A stretch of 64,000 nucleotides of DNA from Agromyces hippuratus (GTDB lineage: Bacteria; Actinomycetota; Actinomycetes; Actinomycetales; Microbacteriaceae): contig NZ_JACCFI010000001.1 of NCBI RefSeq assembly GCF_013410355.1, positions 3,100,001 through 3,164,000 on the forward strand, written 5' to 3'. Numbering within the stretch: position 1 is the stretch's first letter; every line of letters starts with the position of its first letter. The notes under the pieces are model-generated. The model searched no databases. It was not told the DNA's origin and worked only from the letters and a program-made list of their open reading frames with translations. This document shows positions 1 through 8,355 of the stretch, piece by piece. The position numbers and the translations under genes were made by a program.

Positions 1-24
1 GTCCCGGACCCCAGCGTCAGTTGA
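1..24 (+). CDS. C-terminal tail of an upstream gene (partial)
   Basis: Frame 1 reads seven sense codons (VPDPSVS) and then TGA at 22-24, just ahead of the TadE-like start at 32. This is probably the end of another Tad-locus gene lying outside the window. Only the tight spacing supports it; eight codons carry no family signal. Confidence 0.3.
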   Translation, partial: VPDPSVS

Positions 25-31
25 GGTGGAG

Positions 32-442
32 ATGCGCATTCGCAAGAACGAACGAGGGGCCGCGGCGGTGGAGTTCGCCCTGGTGTTCCCGCTCGTCATC
101 ATGCTGTTGCTCACGGTGATCGAATTCTCGCGACTCTGGAACATGCAGGCGACGCTGTCGGACGCGGCCGGCATGTCGGCCCGATACGTCGCGATCCACC
201 TCGACGATCCCGCGGTGGCCGACCCCGTCGGCAACGCCACCGACGAGGTCGAAGCCATTCCGTGGCTCGGCGACTGGTCGGAGGTCGACATGATCATCAC
301 GCCGGATTGCGGCGACGGCGGTTCGGGCGTCGTGACGTCGGACCTCTCGGTGCTGCCCGGGTCGCTCAGCGGCTGGTTCAGCGACACGCTCGGAGACCCC
401 ATCGAGCTGAAGGCGAGAGGAGTCTCCCCGTGCGGCGGATGA
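32..442 (+). CDS. tadE: TadE-like pseudopilin of the Tad pilus
   Basis: 136-residue membrane-anchored pseudopilin of the Tad/Flp pilus machine. The N-terminus shows the TadE pattern: a short basic stretch (RIRKNERGAAAVEFA), then a roughly 20-residue hydrophobic helix with the typical glutamate, then a small extracellular domain. ATG 32 is preferred over GTG 26 because GAGG at 23-26 then gives normal ribosome spacing. The stop overlaps the next start as ATGA, so it is translationally coupled to the TadG-like gene and is near-first in a seven-gene operon running to 6946. No Flp major pilin is seen in the window. Confidence 0.82.
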   Translation: MRIRKNERGAAAVEFALVFPLVIMLLLTVIEFSRLWNMQATLSDAAGMSARYVAIHLDDPAVADPVGNATDEVEAIPWLGDWSEVDMIITPDCGDGGSGVVTSDLSVLPGSLSGWFSDTLGDPIELKARGVSPCGG

Positions 443-1446
443 AGCACCACCTTCGGCGGTTGATCCGAAGCGAACGCGGGGCCAACGCCGTCCTGATCGT
501 GTTCCTGCTGGTACCCATGATGGGGTTCGGTGCACTCGCCCTCGACGTCTCGGCACAGCATGCCGAGCGCCAGCAGATTCAGCGGGGCGTCGATGCGGCG
601 GCGATCGCCGTCGCGTCATCGTGTGCCCGAGACGAGGGCACCTGCGCCGCCGGCTCGACAGCGCTCAGCACCGAATTCCTCGAGGCGAACAACGGAACGC
701 CGGTCGCCGGCGAAGTCGAGAGCGCGGTGCCGAACACGGATGACAACGAGGTGCAGGTCGTCGCGAGCGCGGACTTCCCGCACTTCTTCGCGTCGCTCAT
801 CGATGGCGACAGCGACCCGAACTCGACGACCGTTCGAGCCGACGCCACCGCCGAATGGGGCAACCCGATCTCGGGTGGCACGTTCGTGCTCGCCTTCGGG
901 TACTGCGAGTTCCTCGACGCGACACCCGGCGCGCTCATCCTCGTCCAGAACAACACGACCGAGCGGCGCGACTGCGAAGGCACCTTCGCGCGGGGCGGCT
1001 TCGGCTGGCTCGTCAGCCCGGACTGCACGGTCGAGATCAACATCGCGGACCCGTGGGTCGACGGGACGACCGGTGCCGCAGGCTCTGGAATCTGCTCCGA
1101 TGTGCTCCACACCGACCCGGAACGGAACGCCTACCTCGAGAGCATGATCGGGACGGTGCAGCTCGTGCCGATCTACGACGACTGCCGGCGTATCGGAACG
1201 GTGTCATCCGGGGCGGGCGACTGCCCCGGTGCCAACAACGAGTTCCACCTCATCACGTTCGCCGCGTTCCGCATCACCGGAATGGTGTTCCCCGGCATCA
1301 ACCGCCCCGACCCCGCCGCTCCGCCGTGCACCCGCTCCTGCACCGGCATCCAGGGCGAGTTCATCGAGTACGTCGAACTCGGCGACGGCTACGAGCTGGG
1401 CGACGCCCCGGACGGCGGAGTGACGATCGTCAGGCTCAAGGACTGA
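439..1446 (+). CDS. tadG: TadG-like pilus assembly protein
   Basis: 335-residue protein with the TadG N-terminus: RSERGANAVLIVFLLVPMMG leading into a hydrophobic helix, then an ALDVS segment and a Q-x-x-VDAAA-x-A stretch typical of Flp-pilus TadG proteins. The rest is predicted to be extracytoplasmic, and it is cysteine-containing (several pairs between about residues 155 and 310), which may form disulphides. No clear von Willebrand A motif was recognised, so it resembles the short actinobacterial form. ATG 439 overlaps the upstream TGA; GTG 430 is an in-frame alternative. The role is inferred from family and position between tadE and cpaB. Confidence 0.78.
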   Translation: MKHHLRRLIRSERGANAVLIVFLLVPMMGFGALALDVSAQHAERQQIQRGVDAAAIAVASSCARDEGTCAAGSTALSTEFLEANNGTPVAGEVESAVPNTDDNEVQVVASADFPHFFASLIDGDSDPNSTTVRADATAEWGNPISGGTFVLAFGYCEFLDATPGALILVQNNTTERRDCEGTFARGGFGWLVSPDCTVEINIADPWVDGTTGAAGSGICSDVLHTDPERNAYLESMIGTVQLVPIYDDCRRIGTVSSGAGDCPGANNEFHLITFAAFRITGMVFPGINRPDPAAPPCTRSCTGIQGEFIEYVELGDGYELGDAPDGGVTIVRLKD

Positions 1447-1492
1447 GTGCCGACCGGCACCCTACTGCAACGGTTATCGAAGGTACTGATCT

Positions 1493-2248
1493 ATGAAGAC
1501 CCGAATCATCGGGGCGATCGTCGCCCTCCTCCTGGCCGTACTCGGCGTCATCCTGCTCGTCGGATACGTGCGCGGCGCCGATGCGCGAGCAGCGCAGGGC
1601 GCTGAGCTCACGGATGTGTACGTCGTCCAGGAGTCGATCCCAAGGGGAGCCCTGGGTGAAGAGGTCGCCGACTTCGTCGAACTGGATTCGATGCCCACCC
1701 GCAATGTCGCAGACGGTGTCGTGACGAACCTCGAGGACCTCGCCGGGCTGGTCGCCGTCGCCGACATCCTGCCGGGCGAGCAGTTGCTCTCGGCACGGTT
1801 CGTCGACCCGGCCGAACTCGCCTCGAGCGGGGACGTACCCGTTCCCGACGGCATGCAGCTCGTGTCGTTCACCCTGCCCGCCGACCGCGTGGTCGGAGGC
1901 CAGGTGCGCGCCGGCAACACGATCGGACTGGTGGGGACCGTCGACCCCGACGAGCTCGGCGAAGAATCGGACGTCGTCGACCCGGTCACGAGCTTCGCGT
2001 TCCACGGTGTGCTGGTGACCAAGGTGCAGGGTGTCGTGACCCCCGACGCAGAGGCCGACACGCAGGTCGAACAGGGCGCGGGCGACAGCATCATGCTGAC
2101 GATCGCCCTGTCGGCTCATGACATCGAGCGATGGGTCTGGTTCACCGAGGGGGAGTCGGCTGGTTATGCGCAGATGTGGCTCACGCTCGAGAACGAACTG
2201 ACCGACAACAGCGGCACGTCGCCGGTGACCGGAAGCAACGCGTTCTAG
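1493..2248 (+). CDS. cpaB: CpaB/RcpC-like pilus assembly protein (SAF domain)
   Basis: 251-residue secreted or anchored protein. An N-terminal membrane helix (residues 4-24) is followed by a SAF-like domain with the phrase VYVVQESIPRGA and then a DILPGEQLL segment, both typical of Flp pilus assembly protein CpaB/RcpC. In the family it acts outside the membrane during pilus assembly. It lies 46 bp after tadG, and its TAG overlaps the GTG of cpaE by one base. It is short compared with proteobacterial CpaB, as is usual in actinobacteria. Confidence 0.82.
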   Translation: MKTRIIGAIVALLLAVLGVILLVGYVRGADARAAQGAELTDVYVVQESIPRGALGEEVADFVELDSMPTRNVADGVVTNLEDLAGLVAVADILPGEQLLSARFVDPAELASSGDVPVPDGMQLVSFTLPADRVVGGQVRAGNTIGLVGTVDPDELGEESDVVDPVTSFAFHGVLVTKVQGVVTPDAEADTQVEQGAGDSIMLTIALSAHDIERWVWFTEGESAGYAQMWLTLENELTDNSGTSPVTGSNAF

Positions 2249-3576
2249 TGCTCCCGTACCTCCTGGTCAGTCGTTCCGCCGAGTATGAGACCCGGCTCCG
2301 GGCCCTGCTCGGCGAACGGCTTGCCGTGATTCCGGGCGAGTTCCTCACGTTCGGCCCCGATGCCGTCGTGAGTCGCACCAATGGGCAGCCGCGCGTGGCA
2401 CTGCTCGGGCCGGTGCTGAACTACGAGGAGACGAAGGGGCTCGTCGAGGCGCTCGCCGTGAAGCATCCCGACCTCGGCCTCATCGTCGTGCGCGAACAGC
2501 GATCGGACCTCGAGGACTGGGTCGACGAGCTCTCACTCCACGCCGTGCTGAGCCCCGACGCCAGCGACGACACGACCCTCGCCCTGCTCGATCGGCTGTC
2601 GGCCTGGCTCGTCGCCAACGGCCGCGCCGAAGTGCACGATTTCGATGCGCCGCTGGCCCTGGAAGTCGACGACATGCCGTTCGTCGAGCTCGTCGACGAG
2701 TCGGTGGGAGCCGATGACATCGCCGCCGTACCCGAAGCGGAGCCTGAGCCCGAGCCTGCCGTGCCGGAATGGGAGTTCCCGCCGCTCGAAGCCGGCACCC
2801 CGTCGGAGGCGATCGCCGTCGTCGCGCCGAAGGGCGGGCAGGGCAAGACGACCATCGCGATCAACCTGGCCACCGGCCTCGCTGAAGTCGCCCCGAACTC
2901 GGTCGTGCTCGTCGACGCCGACCTGCAGTTCGGCGACATCACCGCGGCGCTCGCGCTCGAGCCGACGCGCACGATCGTCGATGCGGTGGCGGATGTCGCG
3001 GCCGACGAGATCGTCTTGAAGACCACGCTCACCCACCACGACGACGGGTTCTTCGTCATCGCGAGTGCTCCATCGCCCGAACTCGGAGATCAGGTCGCCC
3101 CGCTCGCGCTCGCCCGCCTCATCGAACGGCTTCGCGCCACGTTCCGCTACGTGATCGTCGACACGACACCGGGGCTTGGCGAGCACACGCTCGTCACACT
3201 CGAGCACGTGACCGACGCGGTGTTCGTGACGAATATGGGTGTACCGAGCCTTCGAGCGATGCGCACCGAGTTCGAACTGCTGACGCGGCTCGGCCTCATG
3301 CCGGGCAACCGGCATCTCGTGGTCAACCAGACCGACAAGAACAGCGGACTCACCATCAAGGACGTCGAGCACATCATCGGCGCGCCGGTCGATGTCGAAG
3401 TGCCGAAGTCGTCGGCGGTGCTGCTCGCGAGCAACCGTGGCGTGCCGCTCATTCACGACGACGTGCGCGACCCGGCCGCGAAGGCGATCCGGTCGATCGT
3501 GCTGCGCATCGCACCGGAGGCGTTCCCCAAGCGAAGCAAGATCCAGAGAAGGCGGCGAACCAGTGAACCTGAATGA
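2248..3576 (+). CDS. cpaE: CpaE/TadZ-like ATPase, pilus localisation
   Basis: 442-residue MinD/ParA-superfamily ATPase of the Tad system. Residues 1-150 form a degenerate receiver-like domain, then comes an acidic Glu/Pro linker (about 150-180), then a deviant Walker A (APKGGQGKTT, about 192-202) and a Walker A' aspartate in VLVDADLQFGD. In the family it positions the pilus machine at the cell pole. GTG 2248 is chosen because it overlaps the cpaB stop; codons upstream of it in this frame merely run through cpaB. The 3' end overlaps cpaF by 14 bp, which indicates coupling. Confidence 0.88.
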   Translation: MLPYLLVSRSAEYETRLRALLGERLAVIPGEFLTFGPDAVVSRTNGQPRVALLGPVLNYEETKGLVEALAVKHPDLGLIVVREQRSDLEDWVDELSLHAVLSPDASDDTTLALLDRLSAWLVANGRAEVHDFDAPLALEVDDMPFVELVDESVGADDIAAVPEAEPEPEPAVPEWEFPPLEAGTPSEAIAVVAPKGGQGKTTIAINLATGLAEVAPNSVVLVDADLQFGDITAALALEPTRTIVDAVADVAADEIVLKTTLTHHDDGFFVIASAPSPELGDQVAPLALARLIERLRATFRYVIVDTTPGLGEHTLVTLEHVTDAVFVTNMGVPSLRAMRTEFELLTRLGLMPGNRHLVVNQTDKNSGLTIKDVEHIIGAPVDVEVPKSSAVLLASNRGVPLIHDDVRDPAAKAIRSIVLRIAPEAFPKRSKIQRRRRTSEPE

Positions 3577-5101
3577 TCGGCTGAGTGCGCTCGGCAAGAC
3601 GCAGGCGACAGCGCCGGCAAACCCGTTCGCTGCCGCAGAACCGGTGACCAACGACGAGTCGAGTCCGGCCGAGGCTTCCGCACAGCCGCCCGCGGCCGAC
3701 ACCGAATCGGCGACCGAGACGCAACTCCCCACCGCCGCCACCGAGCCCGCGATGTTCCAGCCTCCTGCCCAGCCGCGCGCAGCCGCACCACGACCCTCAG
3801 GGGCGCTCGACCCGCTCGCGGCGGTGAAGGAGAAGGCCGCAGAAGAACTCTTCGGGCGCATCGGATCGCGCCTCAACGACGCCTCGCTCACCGAGGAGCA
3901 GCTGCACCTGCTCGCTCGGGCCGAGCTCGCCGACATCGTCGCCGGCGAACAGCTCGCGCTCTCGACCGCTGAGCGCAACCGGCTCATCGACGACATCGGC
4001 GCTGACGTGCTCGGCTACGGACCGCTCGAGCCGTTGCTCGCCGATCCGACCGTGAGCGAGATCATGGTCAACCGCTTCGACCGGCTCTACGTCGAGCGCA
4101 ACGGCCGCCTGCAGGAGACCGCGCACCGTTTCACCGGGGAACCGCAGCTGCGTCGCGTCATCGAGCGCATCGTCGCCCGGGTCGGTCGCCGCATCGACGA
4201 GTCCTCGCCGCTCGTCGACGCCCGCCTCGACGACGGTTCCCGCGTCAACGCGATCATCCCGCCGCTCGCCGTCGACGGCGCCTCATTGACCATCCGCAAG
4301 TTCGCGGGAACCCCGTACACGGTGAACGACCTCATCGACTTCGGCAGCATGACGCGCGAGGTCGCGACAGTGCTCGATGCCGCGGTGCGGGCGAAGATGA
4401 ACATCCTCGTCTCGGGCGGAACCGGCACGGGTAAGACCACCCTGCTCAATGTGCTCTCGGCGTTCATCCCCGGTGACGAGCGCATCATCACGATCGAAGA
4501 CGCCGTCGAGTTGCAGCTGCAGCAGGAGCACGTCGTGCGACTCGAGTCGCGCCCGCCGAACATCGAGGGGCGCGGCGAGATCACGATCCGCGACCTCGTG
4601 CGCAACTCGCTGCGCATGCGACCCGACCGCATCGTCGTCGGCGAGGTGCGCGGGGCGGAGTCGCTCGACATGCTGCAGGCGATGAATACCGGACACGAGG
4701 GATCGATCTCGACGCTGCACGCCAACTCGCCGCGAGACGCCGTCTCGCGCATGGAGACGCTGGTGCTCATGGCCGGGATGGACCTGCCGCTCCGCGCCAT
4801 CCGCGAGCAGATCTCCTCGGCCATCGACATCATCGTGCAGATCACCCGTCATAAGGACGGCGTGCGCCGGATCACCCACATCACCGAGGTGCACGGCATG
4901 GAGGGCGACATCATCACCCTGCAGGACGCGTTCAGCTTCGACTACTCCAAGGGGTACGACGAAGAGGGACGGCTGCGCGGGCGCATCGAGCCGACCGGTG
5001 TTCGGCCCAGGTTCGCCGAACGCATCGCCGACTACGGCATCGCCCTGCCGATCTCGCTCTTCCAGCCCGACATCGGCGACATGCTCGGGGCGATCCGATG
5101 A
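3563..5101 (+). CDS. cpaF: CpaF/TadA secretion ATPase
   Basis: 512-residue hexameric type II/IV secretion ATPase that powers Flp pilus extrusion. After an Ala/Pro-rich N-terminal 90 residues, the core has Walker A GGTGTGKTT (about 286-294), an acidic ITIEDAVELQL box, and RPDRIVVGEVRG, the CpaF Walker B region. The His-rich STLHANSPRDA segment is also present. The start is GTG 3563, inside the end of cpaE. The stop overlaps the tadB ATG as ATGA. Confidence 0.93.
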   Translation: MNLNDRLSALGKTQATAPANPFAAAEPVTNDESSPAEASAQPPAADTESATETQLPTAATEPAMFQPPAQPRAAAPRPSGALDPLAAVKEKAAEELFGRIGSRLNDASLTEEQLHLLARAELADIVAGEQLALSTAERNRLIDDIGADVLGYGPLEPLLADPTVSEIMVNRFDRLYVERNGRLQETAHRFTGEPQLRRVIERIVARVGRRIDESSPLVDARLDDGSRVNAIIPPLAVDGASLTIRKFAGTPYTVNDLIDFGSMTREVATVLDAAVRAKMNILVSGGTGTGKTTLLNVLSAFIPGDERIITIEDAVELQLQQEHVVRLESRPPNIEGRGEITIRDLVRNSLRMRPDRIVVGEVRGAESLDMLQAMNTGHEGSISTLHANSPRDAVSRMETLVLMAGMDLPLRAIREQISSAIDIIVQITRHKDGVRRITHITEVHGMEGDIITLQDAFSFDYSKGYDEEGRLRGRIEPTGVRPRFAERIADYGIALPISLFQPDIGDMLGAIR

Positions 5102-6054
5102 ATCCGGTGGTGCTCGGACTCGGCGTCGGAGTCGCGCTGCTTGCGCTCCTGGTGCTGATCTTCTACGTGATCGCGCCTCCTGCCCCCCGGGTCGCCCGCG
5201 ACCGCCGCCTGGCTCCCGGGGTCGAGCACGTCTCGGCGCTGACGAGGGTCACGCAGCGGACGACGGCGGCGATCGAGTCGGTGGCGTCGAAGCGTTCGAG
5301 CCGGATGTTCGGTCCACAGGAGCTCGAACTCGCCGGCATCAAGACGGATCCGTCGAGCTTCGTGGTGATCGTCGCTTCCGCCGCCAGCGTGTTCGCCCTC
5401 ATCGGCGTGCTGGTCGGCTTCGCGAATGGAACCTGGTTCATCTGGGCCGTCCTGCTCGCGCTGCTCGCCCCGGTGGGTGCGAAGCTCATCATCTCGTCGC
5501 GCACGAGCAAGCGGCGCGCCCGATTCGCCGACCAGGTCGACGACACCGTGCAACTCGTTGCCGGCAGCCTGCGCGCCGGCCACGGCCTCAATCGCAGCCT
5601 CGCGGGAGTTGCGAGCGATGCCGAGGACCCGACGAGCGAAGAGCTCGCGCGTGTGGTGAACGAGGTGCGGCTCGGCCGGAACCTCTCCGATTCGCTCGCC
5701 ATCACCGCGCAGCGCATGCGGAGCGAGGACTTCGAGTGGGTCGCCCAGGCGATCGCGATCAACCAGGAGACCGGCGGCAACCTCGCAGAGGTGCTCGACC
5801 AGGTCGGCAAGACGATCCGCGACCGCAACGAGATCCGACGTCAGGTGCGGGCGCTGAGCGCCGAGGGGCGATTGTCGGCCATCGTGCTCGTGGCTCTGCC
5901 GATCCTGGTCTTCCTGTTCCTCGTCATCGTGCAGCCGACGTACTTCAGCTCCTTCTTCCAGAACCCCCTCGGGATCGTCGCCCTCATCGTCGCAGGCGTG
6001 CTCCTCGTGATCGGGTCGATCTGGACCGCCCTCACGGTGAGAGTGAAGTTCTGA
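5098..6054 (+). CDS. tadB: TadB-like inner-membrane platform protein
   Basis: 318-residue type II secretion F (T2SSF) domain membrane protein. There is one N-terminal helix (about 1-25), two more around 80-130, a cytoplasmic T2SSF helical core containing GHGLNRSL and NQETGGNLAEVLDQ, and two C-terminal helices. TadB and TadC together form the membrane platform engaged by CpaF. It overlaps cpaF by 4 bp and is separated from tadC by one base, so the three are almost certainly co-translated. Confidence 0.88.
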   Translation: MNPVVLGLGVGVALLALLVLIFYVIAPPAPRVARDRRLAPGVEHVSALTRVTQRTTAAIESVASKRSSRMFGPQELELAGIKTDPSSFVVIVASAASVFALIGVLVGFANGTWFIWAVLLALLAPVGAKLIISSRTSKRRARFADQVDDTVQLVAGSLRAGHGLNRSLAGVASDAEDPTSEELARVVNEVRLGRNLSDSLAITAQRMRSEDFEWVAQAIAINQETGGNLAEVLDQVGKTIRDRNEIRRQVRALSAEGRLSAIVLVALPILVFLFLVIVQPTYFSSFFQNPLGIVALIVAGVLLVIGSIWTALTVRVKF

Positions 6055-6055
6055 C

Positions 6056-6946
6056 ATGGAGCTGTCTGCAGTGCTCGTCTACGTGCTGATCGGCGTCACC
6101 GCGCTCGCCTTCGGCGTCTTCGTGTTCCTGCTCTTCCCGGCCCGACGTGAAGCCACGACGACCGCCGTGGTGGAGGAGCATCCCACCCTCGGCCCGGTAC
6201 AGCAGGGGTCCATCAGCGCGTCGCTGGTCGCGGCTGCCCCGAGCGGGTACATCGCATGGATCGAACGGCAGCTCGTGTATGCCGGGCGCCCTTCCGGCTG
6301 GTCGGTCAACGGCATCGTCGTCTGGAAGATCCTCCTCGCGATCGCCGGTGTGCTGTTCGTGCTGATGTTCGCGTTCAGCGGTGGCATCTCCGGTTGGGGT
6401 GTGCTCATCGCCATCGCCGCGCCGCCGATGCTGTTCTTCCTCCCCGACGTGATGATCAACAGTCGAGCCCATGACCGCCAGGAGGCGATCAAGCTCTCGC
6501 TGCCCGACGTGCTCGACCAGATGACGATCGCCGTCGAAGCCGGGCTCGGCTTCGACGCCGCGATGGCCAAGGCCGCGCGCAACGGCAAGGGGCCGCTCGC
6601 AGAAGAGATGATCCGAGTGCTGCAGGACATGTCGATCGGGCGCACTCGCCGCGACTCGTTCATGGAGCTCGAACGGCGCACGAACGTCGAAGACCTGCGC
6701 CGATTCATCCGCGCCGTCATCCAGGCCGACCAGTACGGTGTGTCGATCGGCGACGTGCTGCGCGTGCAGTCGGCCGAGATGCGGCTGAAGCGCAAGCAGC
6801 GCGCAGAGGAGCAGGCGATGAAGGTGAGCGTCAAGATCCTCTTCCCGCTCGTGTTCTGCCTGCTGCCGGTGCTCTTCATCGTGCTGCTCACGCCGGCGGC
6901 GCTCAACATGATGAACTCGTTCAGCGGCAGTATCGGCGGCCCGTAG
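6056..6946 (+). CDS. tadC: TadC-like inner-membrane platform protein
   Basis: 296-residue second T2SSF platform protein. Hydrophobic segments lie near the N-terminus (about 5-25), at about 90-130 and at the C-terminus (about 255-290). The cytoplasmic core has EAGLGFDAAMAKA and IQADQYGVSIGDVLR, both characteristic of TadC. It starts one base after the tadB stop and is the last Tad gene: the next gene, 58 bp on, is an unrelated hydrolase with its own -10-like TAGGCT at 6975-6980. Confidence 0.88.
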   Translation: MELSAVLVYVLIGVTALAFGVFVFLLFPARREATTTAVVEEHPTLGPVQQGSISASLVAAAPSGYIAWIERQLVYAGRPSGWSVNGIVVWKILLAIAGVLFVLMFAFSGGISGWGVLIAIAAPPMLFFLPDVMINSRAHDRQEAIKLSLPDVLDQMTIAVEAGLGFDAAMAKAARNGKGPLAEEMIRVLQDMSIGRTRRDSFMELERRTNVEDLRRFIRAVIQADQYGVSIGDVLRVQSAEMRLKRKQRAEEQAMKVSVKILFPLVFCLLPVLFIVLLTPAALNMMNSFSGSIGGP

Positions 6947-7004
6947 GGCTCCCGGCGTTCTCGGTCGTCGTCGCTAGGCTGGGCGCAGACCGAGGGGAGG
7001 TGGC

Positions 7005-8060
7005 ATGGCGGAGCCCGAGCACCCCGAAACCGAGAACCCCGAGACCTGGCGGCCCGACGTACTCGGCCCCGGCTTCGAACAGCTCACCTTGCCGCTCGGC
7101 AGCGACAACGAGGGCGAGGTCGTGGCCACCCTCGTGCGGCACCGGCCGCCGTGGCGCATGCGATTGACGCGAGGCGCGGCATCCGGAGCCGACGTGCTCT
7201 ACGTGCACGGCTGGAGCGACTACTTCTTCAACCCCGGTCTCGCCGAGTACTGGTCGAACGCCGGCGCGCGCTTCTTCGCACTCGACCTGCGCAAGTACGG
7301 CCGGAGCCTCCGCCCCGGCCAGACGCCCGGGTTCATCACCGACCTCGCCGACTACGACGCCGACATCGCCGCCGCGCTCGCCGCGATGGGCCACGGTGCG
7401 CCCGACGGATCCGATGGCGGGGATGCCGCGTCGAGGGGCAGCAACGGGCGACCGCTCATCCTGCTCGGGCACTCGACGGGCGGGCTCACGCTCAGTCTCT
7501 GGGCCGCGCGGCATCGGGGGCGTGCCGCGGCGCTCGTGCTCAACAGCCCGTGGCTCGAGTTCCAGGCGAGCAGGGTGGGGCGCGAGGCGCTCGCGCCGGT
7601 CATCGGCTGGGGTGCCAAGGTGAACCCGCTCGCGCCGCTGCCGAACGTCGACCTCGGCTTCTACACGCGCACCGTCGCGAAGGAGTTCGACGGCGAGTGG
7701 GAGTACAACCACGCCTGGCGGCCCGATCGCGGGTTCACGGTGCATCCGGCCTGGCTGAACGCCGTGCTCGCCGGGCACGCCACCGTCGCCTCGCGCATCG
7801 ACGTCGGTGCGCCGGTGCTCACCCTGCTGTCGAAGCGCTCGACGCTGCAGGCGCGATGGGATCCGGCGATGGCGTCGAGCGACATCGTGCTCGTCGTCGA
7901 CGAGGTCGCCGAGCGCACGCTGCGGCTCAGCCAGGTCGGCGCTGTGGTGCGCATCGACGAGGCGTTGCACGACGTGTTCCTCTCGCGCGCGCCCGTGCGC
8001 GAGGCGGCGTACGCTGCGATCACGCAGTGGCTGCGCGGCTACGCCCCGCACCGCCGCTGA
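7005..8060 (+). CDS. Alpha/beta hydrolase (serine aminopeptidase/lysophospholipase-like)
   Basis: 351-residue cytoplasmic alpha/beta-hydrolase of the monoglyceride-lipase/S33 type. The order is typical: VLYVHGWSDY (oxyanion region), ALDLRKYGRS, then the nucleophile elbow GHSTGG near residue 155. A late acid (D in VDEV) and a late His (ALHDVFL) complete a plausible triad. The substrate cannot be told from sequence; small esters or monoacylglycerols are usual. ATG 7005 follows a strong GAGGGGAGG site at 6992-7000. The last codons lie inside a GC-rich tandem repeat that continues downstream, so the C-terminus (PHRR) may have been reshaped by repeat expansion. Confidence 0.8.
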   Translation: MAEPEHPETENPETWRPDVLGPGFEQLTLPLGSDNEGEVVATLVRHRPPWRMRLTRGAASGADVLYVHGWSDYFFNPGLAEYWSNAGARFFALDLRKYGRSLRPGQTPGFITDLADYDADIAAALAAMGHGAPDGSDGGDAASRGSNGRPLILLGHSTGGLTLSLWAARHRGRAAALVLNSPWLEFQASRVGREALAPVIGWGAKVNPLAPLPNVDLGFYTRTVAKEFDGEWEYNHAWRPDRGFTVHPAWLNAVLAGHATVASRIDVGAPVLTLLSKRSTLQARWDPAMASSDIVLVVDEVAERTLRLSQVGAVVRIDEALHDVFLSRAPVREAAYAAITQWLRGYAPHRR

Positions 8061-8190
8061 CGCCGCCCGCACCGCCGCTGACGCCGCCCGTGCGCCGCTG
8101 ACGCCGCCCGTGCGCCGCGGCATCCGCTCGTCCGCGTCGCGCCTCCCGCGCGCGCCTCCCGCGCCCGCGCGCCTCCCGCGCCATCGCGTC
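8049..8190. repeat. GC-rich tandem repeats at the hydrolase 3' end
   Basis: Two 21-bp units CACCGCCGCTGACGCCGCCCG (8049-8069, 8070-8090) are followed by a 20-bp variant (8091-8110) and a partial unit. The stop codon of the hydrolase (TGA 8058-8060) lies inside the first unit, so each unit repeats a TGA. From about 8139 a second simple array follows, based on GCGCCTCCCGCGC in about three copies. No coding signal was found between 8061 and 8355. Confidence 0.8.
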
Positions 8191-8195
8191 CTCGC

Positions 8196-8266
8196 CTGAG
8201 GACCCGATCGGCGGCGGAGTACCCGTATGCCGCCGCCGAAGGGGCACTCGCGCGCACATCGGGTAC
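8196..8266. repeat. 71-bp REP-like palindromic element, copy A
   Basis: Left end GAGGACCCGATCGGCG, inner GAGTACCC (8215-8222), then a variable core, GGCACTC (8242-8247 region) and right end CATCGGGTACTC. It aligns without gaps to the element at 9348-9418: the same 71-bp length and 49 of 71 bases identical, with differences concentrated in the core. The ends are imperfect inverted repeats. It lies 90 bp upstream of the gene at 8356, in the same orientation as copy B. Confidence 0.75.
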
Positions 8267-8355
8267 TCGCCCTCAACAGGTGCACGTCGGCGCAGACCGT
8301 GGGGCGTGCGGCCAGAGCGTGTCCACCGGCCAACCGCGAGCGACACGATGTCGGC

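Noticed and set aside
2533..3996. 487-codon minus-strand frame across cpaE and cpaF
   Set aside because: Low-complexity composition, no start signal, and directly opposite conserved ATPase motifs.
8061..8355. Small coding gene between the hydrolase and the nuclease-like gene
   Set aside because: Frames there are open only because of repeats of GCC/CGC triplets, and no start or motif was found.
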